Translations under genes and position numbers: made by a program | Source of the DNA: CAYUBI01 sp964443005 | GTDB taxonomy: Bacteria; Margulisbacteria; Riflemargulisbacteria; GWF2-35-9; CAYUBI01 | DNA length: 26,236 bases | Assembly (NCBI GenBank): GCA_964443005.1 | Contig: CAYUBI010000021.1 | Coordinates: forward strand, 1-26,236 | Direction: 5' to 3' | The notes under the pieces: generated by a model | Told to the model about the DNA's origin: nothing | Database searches by the model: none | What the model saw: the letters and a program-made list of their open reading frames with translations, nothing else | Part shown: positions 16,858 through 24,500 of the stretch, in pieces | Numbering within the stretch: the first letter of the stretch is position 1 | Layout: every line of letters starts with the position of its first letter

Positions 16858-18919
16858 CGTAATACTTCCTTTTTTTCGATATGCCCGTTCATTAGCTTTT
16901 TTTCGATTTCTTATTTTAGCTGGCCTCGGCTTTTTTTTAATGCTGTTATTTTCGATTCCTTATATCCCACGAAATGAACATCTGACTATTGGAGATATTT
17001 CAAAAATACAACTGATCAGTCCGCGGTATCTTGAAGTAGAAACTACAGATGATAAAAAAACAACTGAGCATCTTCGAAATAAAACAGCAGAATCTATTGA
17101 AAATGTTTATATCATTGACGAAGCTGTTGGGCAAAACATTGAACAATCGCTAATTGAATTCTTTATTGATATTCGAAAATCAAAAACAGATAATACCCCA
17201 TTTCATACAGCCAACAAGCAGCTTAACAAGGTTATACCCGCAGCTGATCTTCGTTACATACGCAATCTTCCAGATGATGCCCTATCTTTGCTTCAATCTA
17301 TGACAGTTCAATCTGCAAAAAACGTTTTAAGTCATGGGTTGCGAACAATTTATTCTTCAGAAACAACAGCGCTCATGGAAACCCAAATTAATAAACTTAG
17401 CCATTCTGTTGAATCAAAAAAAATGATAACAGAACTGCTGAATGCTTATCTTATACCTAATCAAAAATATAGTGATGAAGAAACAATACGGCGACGAAAT
17501 AGCGAGCGTCAACGGATTCCTCCACAAAAAACTGTGATTAAAAGCGGACAACCGATTCTATATCCTGGAGATCAAATTACCAATCGGCATTTAGAATTAT
17601 TAGCTGCTGCAGGACTTTACAATGTGTCAATTCAATTTCAAAAATTATTACCCATAATGATGATGATTATTTTTATGTTATTTCTTTTTGAACGCTATTT
17701 GTTTTTTTTCAAACCAGCCATATTTAACTCCATTCGATTATTATTATTAACATGCATCACAGAAATTTTCTTAGCATTTACAGTTATGGGCATTATGGAA
17801 TTAAGCCATTTATCCTCAGATTTTCATTTTGAATATAGTATGCCAATTGCCTTTTTTATGATGATGGTAGGTATTTTGATAGATGTTGAATTAGCAATAT
17901 TTCTATTAGTACTCAATTCTGTATTTCTTGGAATTGTATTTACACTACCCCTGAATTTTATCTTTTTTATGATTTTGATTGGACTTGCATCCAGCTTTTT
18001 TACGTTTCAACTGAATGATCGTCGCGATTTCGTGAAAGCTGGAGTGTTTTTAGGACTGTTATCCAGCTTTATTATTGTTATGGTAGAGTGGATAACAGGA
18101 ACAATTCAAATTAAATCACTGCTAATATCAGCTAGCCTTGGCTTTGGAAACGGACTCATTTCTGCAGCCATAACGCTAGGCCTACTTCCTTATTTAGAAG
18201 ATCTGTTTCGCATTATTACGCCCATGAAACTGCTGGATTTAACCAATCAAGATACGCCTTTACTTCGAGAGCTCTTAAGCAAAGCACCTGGAACTTATCA
18301 TCATAGCATGATGGTTGCCAGTCTTGCAGAGCCTGCAGCAAAAGCGATTAAAGCTAACGCAATTCTTACGCGTGTTGCTGCTTATTATCATGATATTGGA
18401 AAAATTAAGCGGCCATCATTCTTTATTGAAAACCAAACAAAAGGACAAAATCCACATAATAAAATTACGCCACAACTTAGTTCGCTCATTATTCTTTCGC
18501 ATCCAGGAGATGGCATGGAAATGGCCAAACAACAACGCTTACCTAAAAACGTAGTTGAATTAATTGGACAACATCATGGCACATCGCTTTTATCATTTTT
18601 TTATTATAAAATTTTAAGACAAGATAATATGGATGATGTAGATGAAACACAATTTCGATATTCCGGCAAAAAACCTGAAAGCAAAGAAGCAGTAATATTA
18701 ATGATTGCAGATGCAGTTGAAGCTGCTATTCGTACGATTGATCGTATTACTCCAGCGAAAATTGAAACCATGATTGACAAAATTATTAAAGAAAAATTTG
18801 ATGATAGTCAATTTGATCAAGCAGATATTACAATGAAAGATATTTATTTAATCAAACATTCTTTTTTGAAAACACTGTATGGAATTCATCATGCCCGAAT
18901 TGAATATCCAACTCCGTAA
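16850..18919 (+). CDS. pgpH: 7TM-HD family phosphohydrolase, predicted c-di-AMP phosphodiesterase
   Basis: Membrane HD-domain hydrolase of the PgpH family, whose studied members degrade c-di-AMP. I use ATG 16850 (689 aa) rather than the TTG just before it. Order: a first transmembrane helix (about 17-36), an extracytoplasmic domain to about residue 260, a block of seven helices (about 265-470), then a cytoplasmic HD domain with YHHSMMVASLAEP, the metal-binding YYHDIGK and a later GQHHGTSL. Family length is usually 700-800 aa, so this is near normal. It overlaps murA at its start and ybeY at its end. The pgpH-ybeY pair is a conserved arrangement in Firmicutes and several other phyla. Confidence 0.93.
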   Translation: MSNVILPFFRYARSLAFFRFLILAGLGFFLMLLFSIPYIPRNEHLTIGDISKIQLISPRYLEVETTDDKKTTEHLRNKTAESIENVYIIDEAVGQNIEQSLIEFFIDIRKSKTDNTPFHTANKQLNKVIPAADLRYIRNLPDDALSLLQSMTVQSAKNVLSHGLRTIYSSETTALMETQINKLSHSVESKKMITELLNAYLIPNQKYSDEETIRRRNSERQRIPPQKTVIKSGQPILYPGDQITNRHLELLAAAGLYNVSIQFQKLLPIMMMIIFMLFLFERYLFFFKPAIFNSIRLLLLTCITEIFLAFTVMGIMELSHLSSDFHFEYSMPIAFFMMMVGILIDVELAIFLLVLNSVFLGIVFTLPLNFIFFMILIGLASSFFTFQLNDRRDFVKAGVFLGLLSSFIIVMVEWITGTIQIKSLLISASLGFGNGLISAAITLGLLPYLEDLFRIITPMKLLDLTNQDTPLLRELLSKAPGTYHHSMMVASLAEPAAKAIKANAILTRVAAYYHDIGKIKRPSFFIENQTKGQNPHNKITPQLSSLIILSHPGDGMEMAKQQRLPKNVVELIGQHHGTSLLSFFYYKILRQDNMDDVDETQFRYSGKKPESKEAVILMIADAVEAAIRTIDRITPAKIETMIDKIIKEKFDDSQFDQADITMKDIYLIKHSFLKTLYGIHHARIEYPTP

Positions 18920-19343
18920 GCATACGGTCTACAATTTTCAAGCTAAAACTCATTTTCGAAAAAAAATCGAATTTCTAGGTGACGCGCTATATCCTTTAGG
19001 GAAATTTAATAATCGATTGCTTTCAATCACATTTGTCGAAGCAGAAACCATTAAACAATTGAATTCAGATTATCGGCATAAAAATTCGGCAACTGATGTA
19101 TTAACCTTTGTTTTAGATGATTCGGACTTACTCGGTGATGTTTTTATCTGTCCATCTATCGTTAAAGCAAACGCAAAAGAACACAGCCTTACCTATCAAA
19201 ACGAATTAATTACAGTCATGATTCATGCTTTTGCCCATTTAATGGGATATGACCATGAAAAAGATAGTGATTATATTTTGATGAAAAAAGCTGAAGCAAA
19301 ATTATATCGTCACGTTTATTTAAAAAAGGAGCGTAAACCCTAA
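18891..19343 (+). CDS. ybeY: Endoribonuclease YbeY (rRNA maturation factor)
   Basis: Metal-dependent RNase family involved in 16S rRNA processing and ribosome quality control. I choose ATG 18891 (150 aa). An in-frame ATG at 18879 is the alternative, and both lie within the end of pgpH. Conserved elements are RHKNSATDVLTF, LGDVFIC and the zinc-binding His triad His112, His116, His122 in HAFAHLMGYDH. In most YbeY proteins this motif reads HGxLHLxGYDH. Here the Gly and the Leu are both Ala, a mild variation that leaves the ligands intact. The stop shares one base with the next start (TAATG). Confidence 0.92.
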   Translation: MPELNIQLRKHTVYNFQAKTHFRKKIEFLGDALYPLGKFNNRLLSITFVEAETIKQLNSDYRHKNSATDVLTFVLDDSDLLGDVFICPSIVKANAKEHSLTYQNELITVMIHAFAHLMGYDHEKDSDYILMKKAEAKLYRHVYLKKERKP

Positions 19344-21511
19344 TGAATAACAATAAATTAATAACCCAGCTAGTTTTTATTTTTTTAGCACTGCTAATTG
19401 CCAGTATGCTGCAAATTGTGCTATCGCCACCTTCATCACTTTCCATAAAAATTATCTCTCCTGCGTCTAATTCTGTTTTTACAGGTGCTATTCCATTAAT
19501 AGTAGATATTCGGCCTGCAAGTGAAGCGACGTTTAATGTTATGGTTGGAGCAGGAAACAATCCTCATGTTTGGAATCTAATAACAAGTAATCGATTTCAG
19601 GCAACAGCATCAGATATTGAACAATCACGAGTCAATTTAGGTTTTTGGAATACAGCAGACACAGATGATCACGGCGCAAAAACGCAACGAATCAAAGGGT
19701 TATATTCCTTACGTGTCAGAGGTTGCAATGAAATACAATGCACACAAGACATTACGCTTGTTCATATTGCACAACAAATCAACAATAGTATTGGCGGAAA
19801 GCTAAGTAATGTAGAAAGCGAATGTAAACTGACTATCCTTCCCCAAAGCATATCAGCAGCTACATTAATCGGCGAAATTAATTCTTTTTCACGTATTCCA
19901 ATAAGTTTACCCAAAGGCTATAGATCTGCATCAAATTATTATCAACTCATTCCTTCAGGTCAGATATTTCTAAATCCAGCACGTTTAGAAATTTCGGTTC
20001 CGTATCGAATTCGGCAAAACCCAGTGATTGCTTATTATAAAACTAGTCAAAAGTCGTGGATGATTCTGCCTTCTCAATGGAATCTAAGCACGCGAATAGT
20101 TGAAACGAATATTGAAGTCATCCCAACCAGCGATTTATCATTTTTTACAGTTTTGATTCCACGGCGATCGCTTCGCTCAAAAAATCAACGCATAGTCGAT
20201 TCAGCCTCAATTACAAGTTCAGCAAATTTTATCCTTATATCAAATGTGCCGTTATCATTAAAAAAAACACCCACACTAATAATCCAATATCGACTCAGAA
20301 AAGAGCACACGCTTGCTTTATATCTCTTAACTTCAGGAAAATCATTTGAAGTAAATCTTGGAGATGATCCACATTTTAATTGGCAACTTAATAAAAAAAT
20401 ACCCGGATTTATTCCTATACTCAATCCAAACGCGCAAATTATAAAAGATAATGAATGGCATACACTGACTCTTAATATCGCTAATGAATTGGAGCGGTAT
20501 ACTGGGAATACAACCATCCAACAAATTGTAGCAGCGAATTGGGACAATGAAGATTATATGGAATGGAAAATCGGAAAATCATTTACAAAACCATACAGTA
20601 TAAAACTGAAATGGTCTAATCAAACGTCTACAAAAAATATATCAGAATCATCATCAATTTGGGATATTGGATATTGGGACAATGCTTCAACCGAATTCGG
20701 TTCAACTAAGCAAACACGCTATCAAATAGGTCACGACTATTCTTATTTTCCACGAACATTAACTCAAACGTCCCCTCAAATACAAATCGACTTTTCACTA
20801 TCAAAAACAAAACTTGACCAATTAAGTCGTAAGCCCTATTTACTAATTAATCTGGCAGATTATGATACTACAACGCCCACAAATACAGTATTTTCTGTTG
20901 AACTAAATCAACAGCCACAAGGAAAATTTCGGGTTCCGCTAGACGGAACCCGATTTCTAATAGATATCAAAGATGACTTAGTCATTGGGGACAATCATTT
21001 AGTATTAAAACGAGACACTGGCGGACAATGGATTCAATGGGACTATATTGGATTACAAATGTTTGACGAACCAACTGTACCCAATGGATTTTATTTGTTT
21101 TTAGGGAAAGAAGATAAGTCAGCTGAAGAATTTACCCATGAACTTAATGTTGGCAATGATTTTTTTGTAGGCCAACCTATTGAAATCATGAAAAAAGCAA
21201 TTTCATTTAAACGTCCAAAATTAAACATCTATTTTCACTTACCCACTAGTGCCAATAATCAAAAGAACTTTGAATTTATTATTGGAAAAGCCAATACTAC
21301 TGGCTCAATAATGGATCCCAGATATTCAACAACACTTCGCATACAAGTCAATAATCGACGGCCTCAAAAATTAACTTACAAAGCCTATGCTCAACGATTA
21401 ATTTTACCTATCACTGGATTAACTGAAGGACCTAACAAAATTTCACTAAAATGGCTCTCAGGAAAATCAGGCGGAGAAGTTTTTGATTTTGATTATCTTG
21501 CGCTGCAATAA
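19343..21511 (+). CDS. Large exported protein with tandem beta-sandwich domains, function unknown
   Basis: 722-aa protein I cannot assign to a named family. Residues 6-27 form one hydrophobic helix after NNNK, a signal anchor or uncleaved signal peptide, so the rest should lie outside the membrane. By eye: an Ig/FnIII-like segment (about 32-142, ending YSLRVRGC), a ZU5-like segment (about 185-272, with YQLIPSGQIFLNPARLEI and a Trp-rich strand), a jelly-roll-like segment (about 305-430, with NEWHTLTLNI), then two similar blocks at about 438-576 and 582-722. Each block opens with a D-x(n)-EF element and closes with a DY(I/L) motif, resembling carbohydrate-binding domain III of polysaccharide lyase family 4. 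The TAATG overlap with ybeY and the glycosyltransferase 3 bp downstream suggest a glycan-related role. No catalytic domain is visible. Confidence 0.8.
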   Translation: MNNNKLITQLVFIFLALLIASMLQIVLSPPSSLSIKIISPASNSVFTGAIPLIVDIRPASEATFNVMVGAGNNPHVWNLITSNRFQATASDIEQSRVNLGFWNTADTDDHGAKTQRIKGLYSLRVRGCNEIQCTQDITLVHIAQQINNSIGGKLSNVESECKLTILPQSISAATLIGEINSFSRIPISLPKGYRSASNYYQLIPSGQIFLNPARLEISVPYRIRQNPVIAYYKTSQKSWMILPSQWNLSTRIVETNIEVIPTSDLSFFTVLIPRRSLRSKNQRIVDSASITSSANFILISNVPLSLKKTPTLIIQYRLRKEHTLALYLLTSGKSFEVNLGDDPHFNWQLNKKIPGFIPILNPNAQIIKDNEWHTLTLNIANELERYTGNTTIQQIVAANWDNEDYMEWKIGKSFTKPYSIKLKWSNQTSTKNISESSSIWDIGYWDNASTEFGSTKQTRYQIGHDYSYFPRTLTQTSPQIQIDFSLSKTKLDQLSRKPYLLINLADYDTTTPTNTVFSVELNQQPQGKFRVPLDGTRFLIDIKDDLVIGDNHLVLKRDTGGQWIQWDYIGLQMFDEPTVPNGFYLFLGKEDKSAEEFTHELNVGNDFFVGQPIEIMKKAISFKRPKLNIYFHLPTSANNQKNFEFIIGKANTTGSIMDPRYSTTLRIQVNNRRPQKLTYKAYAQRLILPITGLTEGPNKISLKWLSGKSGGEVFDFDYLALQ
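20929..20953. repeat. GC-rich 10-bp inverted repeat inside the exported-protein gene
   Basis: TCGGGTTCCG (20929-20938) and CGGAACCCGA (20944-20953) pair perfectly across a 5-base loop (CTAGA). The stem is far richer in G+C than the surrounding gene. It lies in codons for the second half of the exported protein, which stays in frame through it. Confidence 0.55.
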
Positions 21512-21514
21512 TTT

Positions 21515-22621
21515 ATGAAAACAGTCCTTTATTTAACACCTAGTGCAGAACCCGGTGGTGCTGAATTAAGTTTGCTTCAAATTCTACAAAACTTGAATCC
21601 CAAACAATTTAAGGCTATTGTTATAATGCCAAATCGCGGCAAACTATATGACGCTATACGAGCATTACCCATAAAAATTATTTTTTTGCCAAAATGGCTT
21701 ATTGAAGCTAATTCTATAATTGGCGTTCTTTTTGCCAGCATTATTTTAGCTTTTATCCTTTGGAAACACCGCGTATCTGTTATTCATGCAAACTCAAAAT
21801 TTTGTTGCCGTGTTGCAATCTGGGCTGGTTTTTTTTCACAGTGTAAAGTAATTTTGCATTGGCGAGATTTTTCACTATTTCCAGATGAACGAACTTATCT
21901 AAACAAATTTGCTACCACACTGACAATTATTGCAGTTTCAAATGCTATTAAGCAATTCTTAATTACCGAAGGCGTCAAAACATCAGATATTCAGGTACGT
22001 TATGATGCTATTTTGCCAAAATTCAAAAATAATTATTCAGCATTTAAACATGAATATCTTCAACTTTTCAATATTATTAATCAACCTTTTGTCATTGCAA
22101 TCACAGGACGAATCGACTCTATGAAAGGACATTGCTATTTAATTGAAGCTTTAGGCAAAATAGCTGAATTGAACTGGATTTTGCTAATTGCTGGCAACTA
22201 TCACAAAGTTAATGATCCTAAAATTGAAGAAACACTGACTGCGCTAATTGAGTTATATCAGTTAAAAGAAAAAATTAAATTCATAGGGTATCGTAATGAT
22301 CTTGAAAAAGTTTTATCCTGCGTTGACCTTGTGATTGTTCCTTCTGAATTTGATGCCTTAGGCATGGTTGTTTTAGAAGCTATGGCTGCAGGAAAGCCAG
22401 TCATTGGCAGTGCAGTCGGCGGAATTGTTGAAACTATTGATCCTGGAGTTACGGGATATCTTGTTGAGCCCAAAAACGTAGCTGAATTAGCAGATAAAAT
22501 TAATTTTTTATATTACCATCGCGATAATTGCTTGCGTATGGGAATCGAAGCGCAGAAACGTTATGCGTGCACATTTTTTCAAACAAATCCAAATGCATCA
22601 TTAGAAAGGTTGTATTTATGA
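21515..22621 (+). CDS. GT4-family glycosyltransferase
   Basis: 368-aa GT-B fold glycosyltransferase that would transfer a sugar from a nucleotide sugar onto a lipid- or glycan-linked acceptor at the cytoplasmic face. The N-terminal acceptor domain has EPGGAELSLLQIL. The C-terminal donor domain has GRIDSMKGHCYLIEAL and the E-x7-E region PSEFDALGMVVLEAMAAGKP, followed by GSAVGGIVETI and GVTGYLVEP. It follows the exported protein by 3 bp without an obvious ribosome-binding site, so coupled translation is likely, and it closes the envelope operon. Substrate unknown. UDP-xylose or UDP-GlcNAc are speculative donors given nearby genes. Confidence 0.92.
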   Translation: MKTVLYLTPSAEPGGAELSLLQILQNLNPKQFKAIVIMPNRGKLYDAIRALPIKIIFLPKWLIEANSIIGVLFASIILAFILWKHRVSVIHANSKFCCRVAIWAGFFSQCKVILHWRDFSLFPDERTYLNKFATTLTIIAVSNAIKQFLITEGVKTSDIQVRYDAILPKFKNNYSAFKHEYLQLFNIINQPFVIAITGRIDSMKGHCYLIEALGKIAELNWILLIAGNYHKVNDPKIEETLTALIELYQLKEKIKFIGYRNDLEKVLSCVDLVIVPSEFDALGMVVLEAMAAGKPVIGSAVGGIVETIDPGVTGYLVEPKNVAELADKINFLYYHRDNCLRMGIEAQKRYACTFFQTNPNASLERLYL

Positions 22622-22735
22622 TAAACTCTAATATACTATATTCATTAGATATAACTTGCGTGAATTTTTTTATATTCTGCTACGATATCTTTTTAATAGC
22701 AAATAATAAAAATAATGTTGAAGGAGTAGATGATC

Positions 22736-23089
22736 ATGGAAGATATCAATCAAGTGTTGGATGAACCCAACATTGACGTTTTTTTAGGCACCCAAACTAA
22801 CGGATTTGTTGATGAGGACCTATTTAAGCAACCCAAACAAATTGCGCAATTTGTTGCTCATCTTGAAACTGTACTACAAGATGAATTAACACAAGAAGAA
22901 CTGATTGAAAATGTAATTAAAGCAGCTTTAACTACAGAGTTTGGCGCAGAAATTTTAAAAGATACAGATCTTGTGGTAAACTTAACTGAAGCTATTTTAA
23001 TTTCACCTGAATTGCAAATCGAAACGTTAAATCTTGCGAAAATTCATTGCAAGCATTATCGACCACTTCGGCAACATGATTTAAATTAA
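22736..23089 (+). CDS. Small acidic protein of unknown function
   Basis: 117-aa protein I do not recognise. I choose ATG 22736 because AAGGAG (22721-22726) is then at good spacing. The ATG at 22730 is too close. The sequence is acidic, largely helical in character (LETVLQDELTQEELIENVIKA) and has no signal peptide or membrane helix. The last 15 residues are basic and His-rich. It opens a same-strand group with the next small gene and a sigma factor, 17 bp before its neighbour. It could be a regulator or partner of the sigma factor, but this is position-based inference only. Confidence 0.75.
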   Translation: MEDINQVLDEPNIDVFLGTQTNGFVDEDLFKQPKQIAQFVAHLETVLQDELTQEELIENVIKAALTTEFGAEILKDTDLVVNLTEAILISPELQIETLNLAKIHCKHYRPLRQHDLN

Positions 23090-23106
23090 TATTAAGGGGG
23101 GATAAT

Positions 23107-23412
23107 GTGGATTTTCAATCCGCAAATGTTTCAAGACGTGATCTGACTGGCTGGGGAGATAAATCAACTATTTCTGCCAAAGGCTATGATCTGAATACAG
23201 TTGGGAAAACAATTGATCCTCAGATAAAAAAAGAATATACGCCTGCACTGCGTAACTTAATCAATACTTTTTTAGCAGGACTAAGCCTAGGACAAAAACA
23301 AGTAAAAGTTCGTCGAAAGATTAAAGCTGATGGTACAACCGAAGAATCACAGGAACAATTACCAATAGAAGATTTATTAATGCTTCGGGGCCTTCGCGCC
23401 TTATCATCTTGA
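23107..23412 (+). CDS. Small basic protein of unknown function
   Basis: 101-aa protein with no recognised domain. The start is GTG 23107, preceded by a strong purine run (AAGGGGGG, 23093-23100). The ATG at 23105 is out of frame. The middle is basic (KQVKVRRKIKADG) and the ends polar, with no signal peptide or membrane helix. It sits between the acidic small gene and the sigma factor gene, ending 10 bp before the latter, so co-transcription is likely. An acidic and a basic small protein side by side could form a complex, which is speculation. Confidence 0.72.
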   Translation: MDFQSANVSRRDLTGWGDKSTISAKGYDLNTVGKTIDPQIKKEYTPALRNLINTFLAGLSLGQKQVKVRRKIKADGTTEESQEQLPIEDLLMLRGLRALSS

Positions 23413-23422
23413 GTTAAAAAAA

Positions 23423-24019
23423 ATGAATAGTTCTTCTAAAAAAATCTGGGAAAAAATTGAGTCCCATGTATTAATGGATTTAAAAGAGTACCTAATTGGC
23501 AAATATGATTCCATTCTTTTTGAAGAATTTCATTCTAAAATTGAAAATGTAGTAGCTAATTATGCCCGCCATTTACCCAACCATATTCGTAACAATGAAC
23601 GTGATGATCTTAAAAACATTGCACGTATGGAATTTTTGTCTGCATTGCGGTCATGGGACCCCAAACGCTGTGATATTTGGCCCTTTGCTTATACACGCAT
23701 TAATGGCGCAATGAAAGATCATTTACGATTTTTAACTAAAGCTGATCCTTCACGGATTTATGATTGGATTACTAGTGCAGCAAATTTATATATGATCATT
23801 AATCATCATGAAGGATTTGAAAAAAAGATTGAAAACGGATTAACACTTAATAAAGCGATCAAAACACTGAGTCCTAATGAACAACATGTTGTTATTATGC
23901 GATACAAAGAAGACCTAACATTTAAGGAAATTGCAGATCGCATGAACTTATCCGAATCTCATGTTTCAAGACTTTATAAAGATTCTTTGGGGAAATTAAA
24001 AAAAATCCTTAGCAAATAA
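23423..24019 (+). CDS. Sigma-70 family RNA polymerase sigma factor, FliA/WhiG-like
   Basis: 198-aa alternative sigma factor. Region 2 (about residues 42-104) shows NYARHLPNHI, DDLKNIARMEFLSAL and YTRINGAMKDHLR, the last typical of the FliA/WhiG/SigB-like group. Region 4 (about 147-196) has TLSPNEQHVVIMRYKEDLT followed by a helix-turn-helix (FKEIADRMNLSESHVSRLY). The segment between is only about 40 residues, so region 3 is reduced relative to FliA (239 aa in E. coli), while it is longer and different from typical ECF factors. No flagellar genes are nearby, so the regulon is unknown. The three small genes around it are candidates for its regulators or targets. Confidence 0.9.
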   Translation: MNSSSKKIWEKIESHVLMDLKEYLIGKYDSILFEEFHSKIENVVANYARHLPNHIRNNERDDLKNIARMEFLSALRSWDPKRCDIWPFAYTRINGAMKDHLRFLTKADPSRIYDWITSAANLYMIINHHEGFEKKIENGLTLNKAIKTLSPNEQHVVIMRYKEDLTFKEIADRMNLSESHVSRLYKDSLGKLKKILSK

Positions 24020-24083
24020 TTACTCATAAAATATCAGTAAAAAATCGAATACAAGAAATCTGTTAAAAATTACGATTTTAGGG

Positions 24084-24089
24084 TATAAG
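24084..24089 (+). promoter_or_regulatory. Possible -10 element before the small gene at 24111
   Basis: TATAAG lies in the 91-bp gap after the sigma factor gene, with TTAAAA 15 bp upstream as a poor -35. The gap is the only one inside the cluster, so the last small gene may have its own promoter. The predicted start is close to the GAGGTG ribosome-binding site. Confidence 0.3.
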
Positions 24090-24110
24090 TAAAATAAGAG
24101 GTGCATCATT

Positions 24111-24398
24111 ATGAGTCCCAATTTTATGAGCCTATTTGCAAACCAGTTTCAATTGAATCTTACACAATTAATGCAAGAAAACATAGAGTTTGAAACGCCA
24201 AGACGACAACTACAAATTCAATATCGCAAACTAGTTCAATTATTTGAATCTATGGAAAAAGAAAATTCGTCATTCAATGTATCCTATGACGAGTTAAATG
24301 CCTATATCCATGCATTTCCGCGCAAAGACAAACAAGCTGCGCTAACTCGACAATTAAATCAAGTCGAACGCTTATTTGACACGACTAACGCCTCATGA
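24111..24398 (+). CDS. Small helical protein of unknown function
   Basis: 95-aa soluble protein without a recognised family. It is rich in Gln, Leu and Glu and looks mostly helical, possibly a short coiled coil (RRQLQIQYRKLVQLFESMEKE). ATG 24111 has GAGGTG eight bases upstream. It is 91 bp after the sigma factor on the same strand. Its last codons overlap other functions: the -35 box of the tRNA-Val promoter lies inside it, and its final three codons fall in the 107-bp repeat. Both make its 3' end constrained. Function unknown. Confidence 0.7.
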   Translation: MSPNFMSLFANQFQLNLTQLMQENIEFETPRRQLQIQYRKLVQLFESMEKENSSFNVSYDELNAYIHAFPRKDKQAALTRQLNQVERLFDTTNAS

Positions 24399-24404
24399 TA
24401 TAGT
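24376..24404 (+). promoter_or_regulatory. Sigma-70 promoter of tRNA-Val copy 1
   Basis: A perfect TTGACA (24376-24381), 17-bp spacer and TATAGT (24399-24404) lie just before the tRNA. The expected start, near 24411, leaves a leader of about 7 bases. The -35 box and part of the spacer are inside the coding sequence of the preceding small gene. Confidence 0.75.
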
Positions 24405-24496
24405 TTTACGTCACTTAGGGCGGTTAGCTCAGCTGGTAGAGCAACTGGTTTACACCCAGTAGGTCAGCAGTTCGATCCTGTTACCGCCCACCAAAA
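24390..24496 (+). repeat. 107-bp exact direct repeat, left copy
   Basis: Identical base for base to 25962-26068. It holds the last codons of the small gene, the -10 box, the whole tRNA-Val with its CCA and three more A. Identity stops abruptly on both sides. Confidence 0.97.
24418..24493 (+). tRNA. tRNA-Val(UAC), copy 1
   Basis: A 76-base cloverleaf: acceptor stem GGGCGGT/ACCGCCC, D stem GCTC/GAGC, anticodon stem ACTGG/CCAGT with loop TTTACAC (anticodon TAC, reads GUA and probably other valine codons), T loop TTCGATC, and encoded CCA end. It follows a perfect promoter. The convergent AlbA-type gene ends 8 bp downstream. Confidence 0.96.
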
Positions 24497-24500
24497 AAAA

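Noticed and set aside
22622..22735. Promoter for the sigma-factor cluster
   Set aside because: TTGCGT and TACGAT are present but 19 bp apart with several mismatches, too weak to list as a feature.
22528..22764. Frame overlapping the end of the glycosyltransferase and the next small gene
   Set aside because: It overlaps two better genes, has no ribosome-binding site, and the centre is AT-rich translated spacer.
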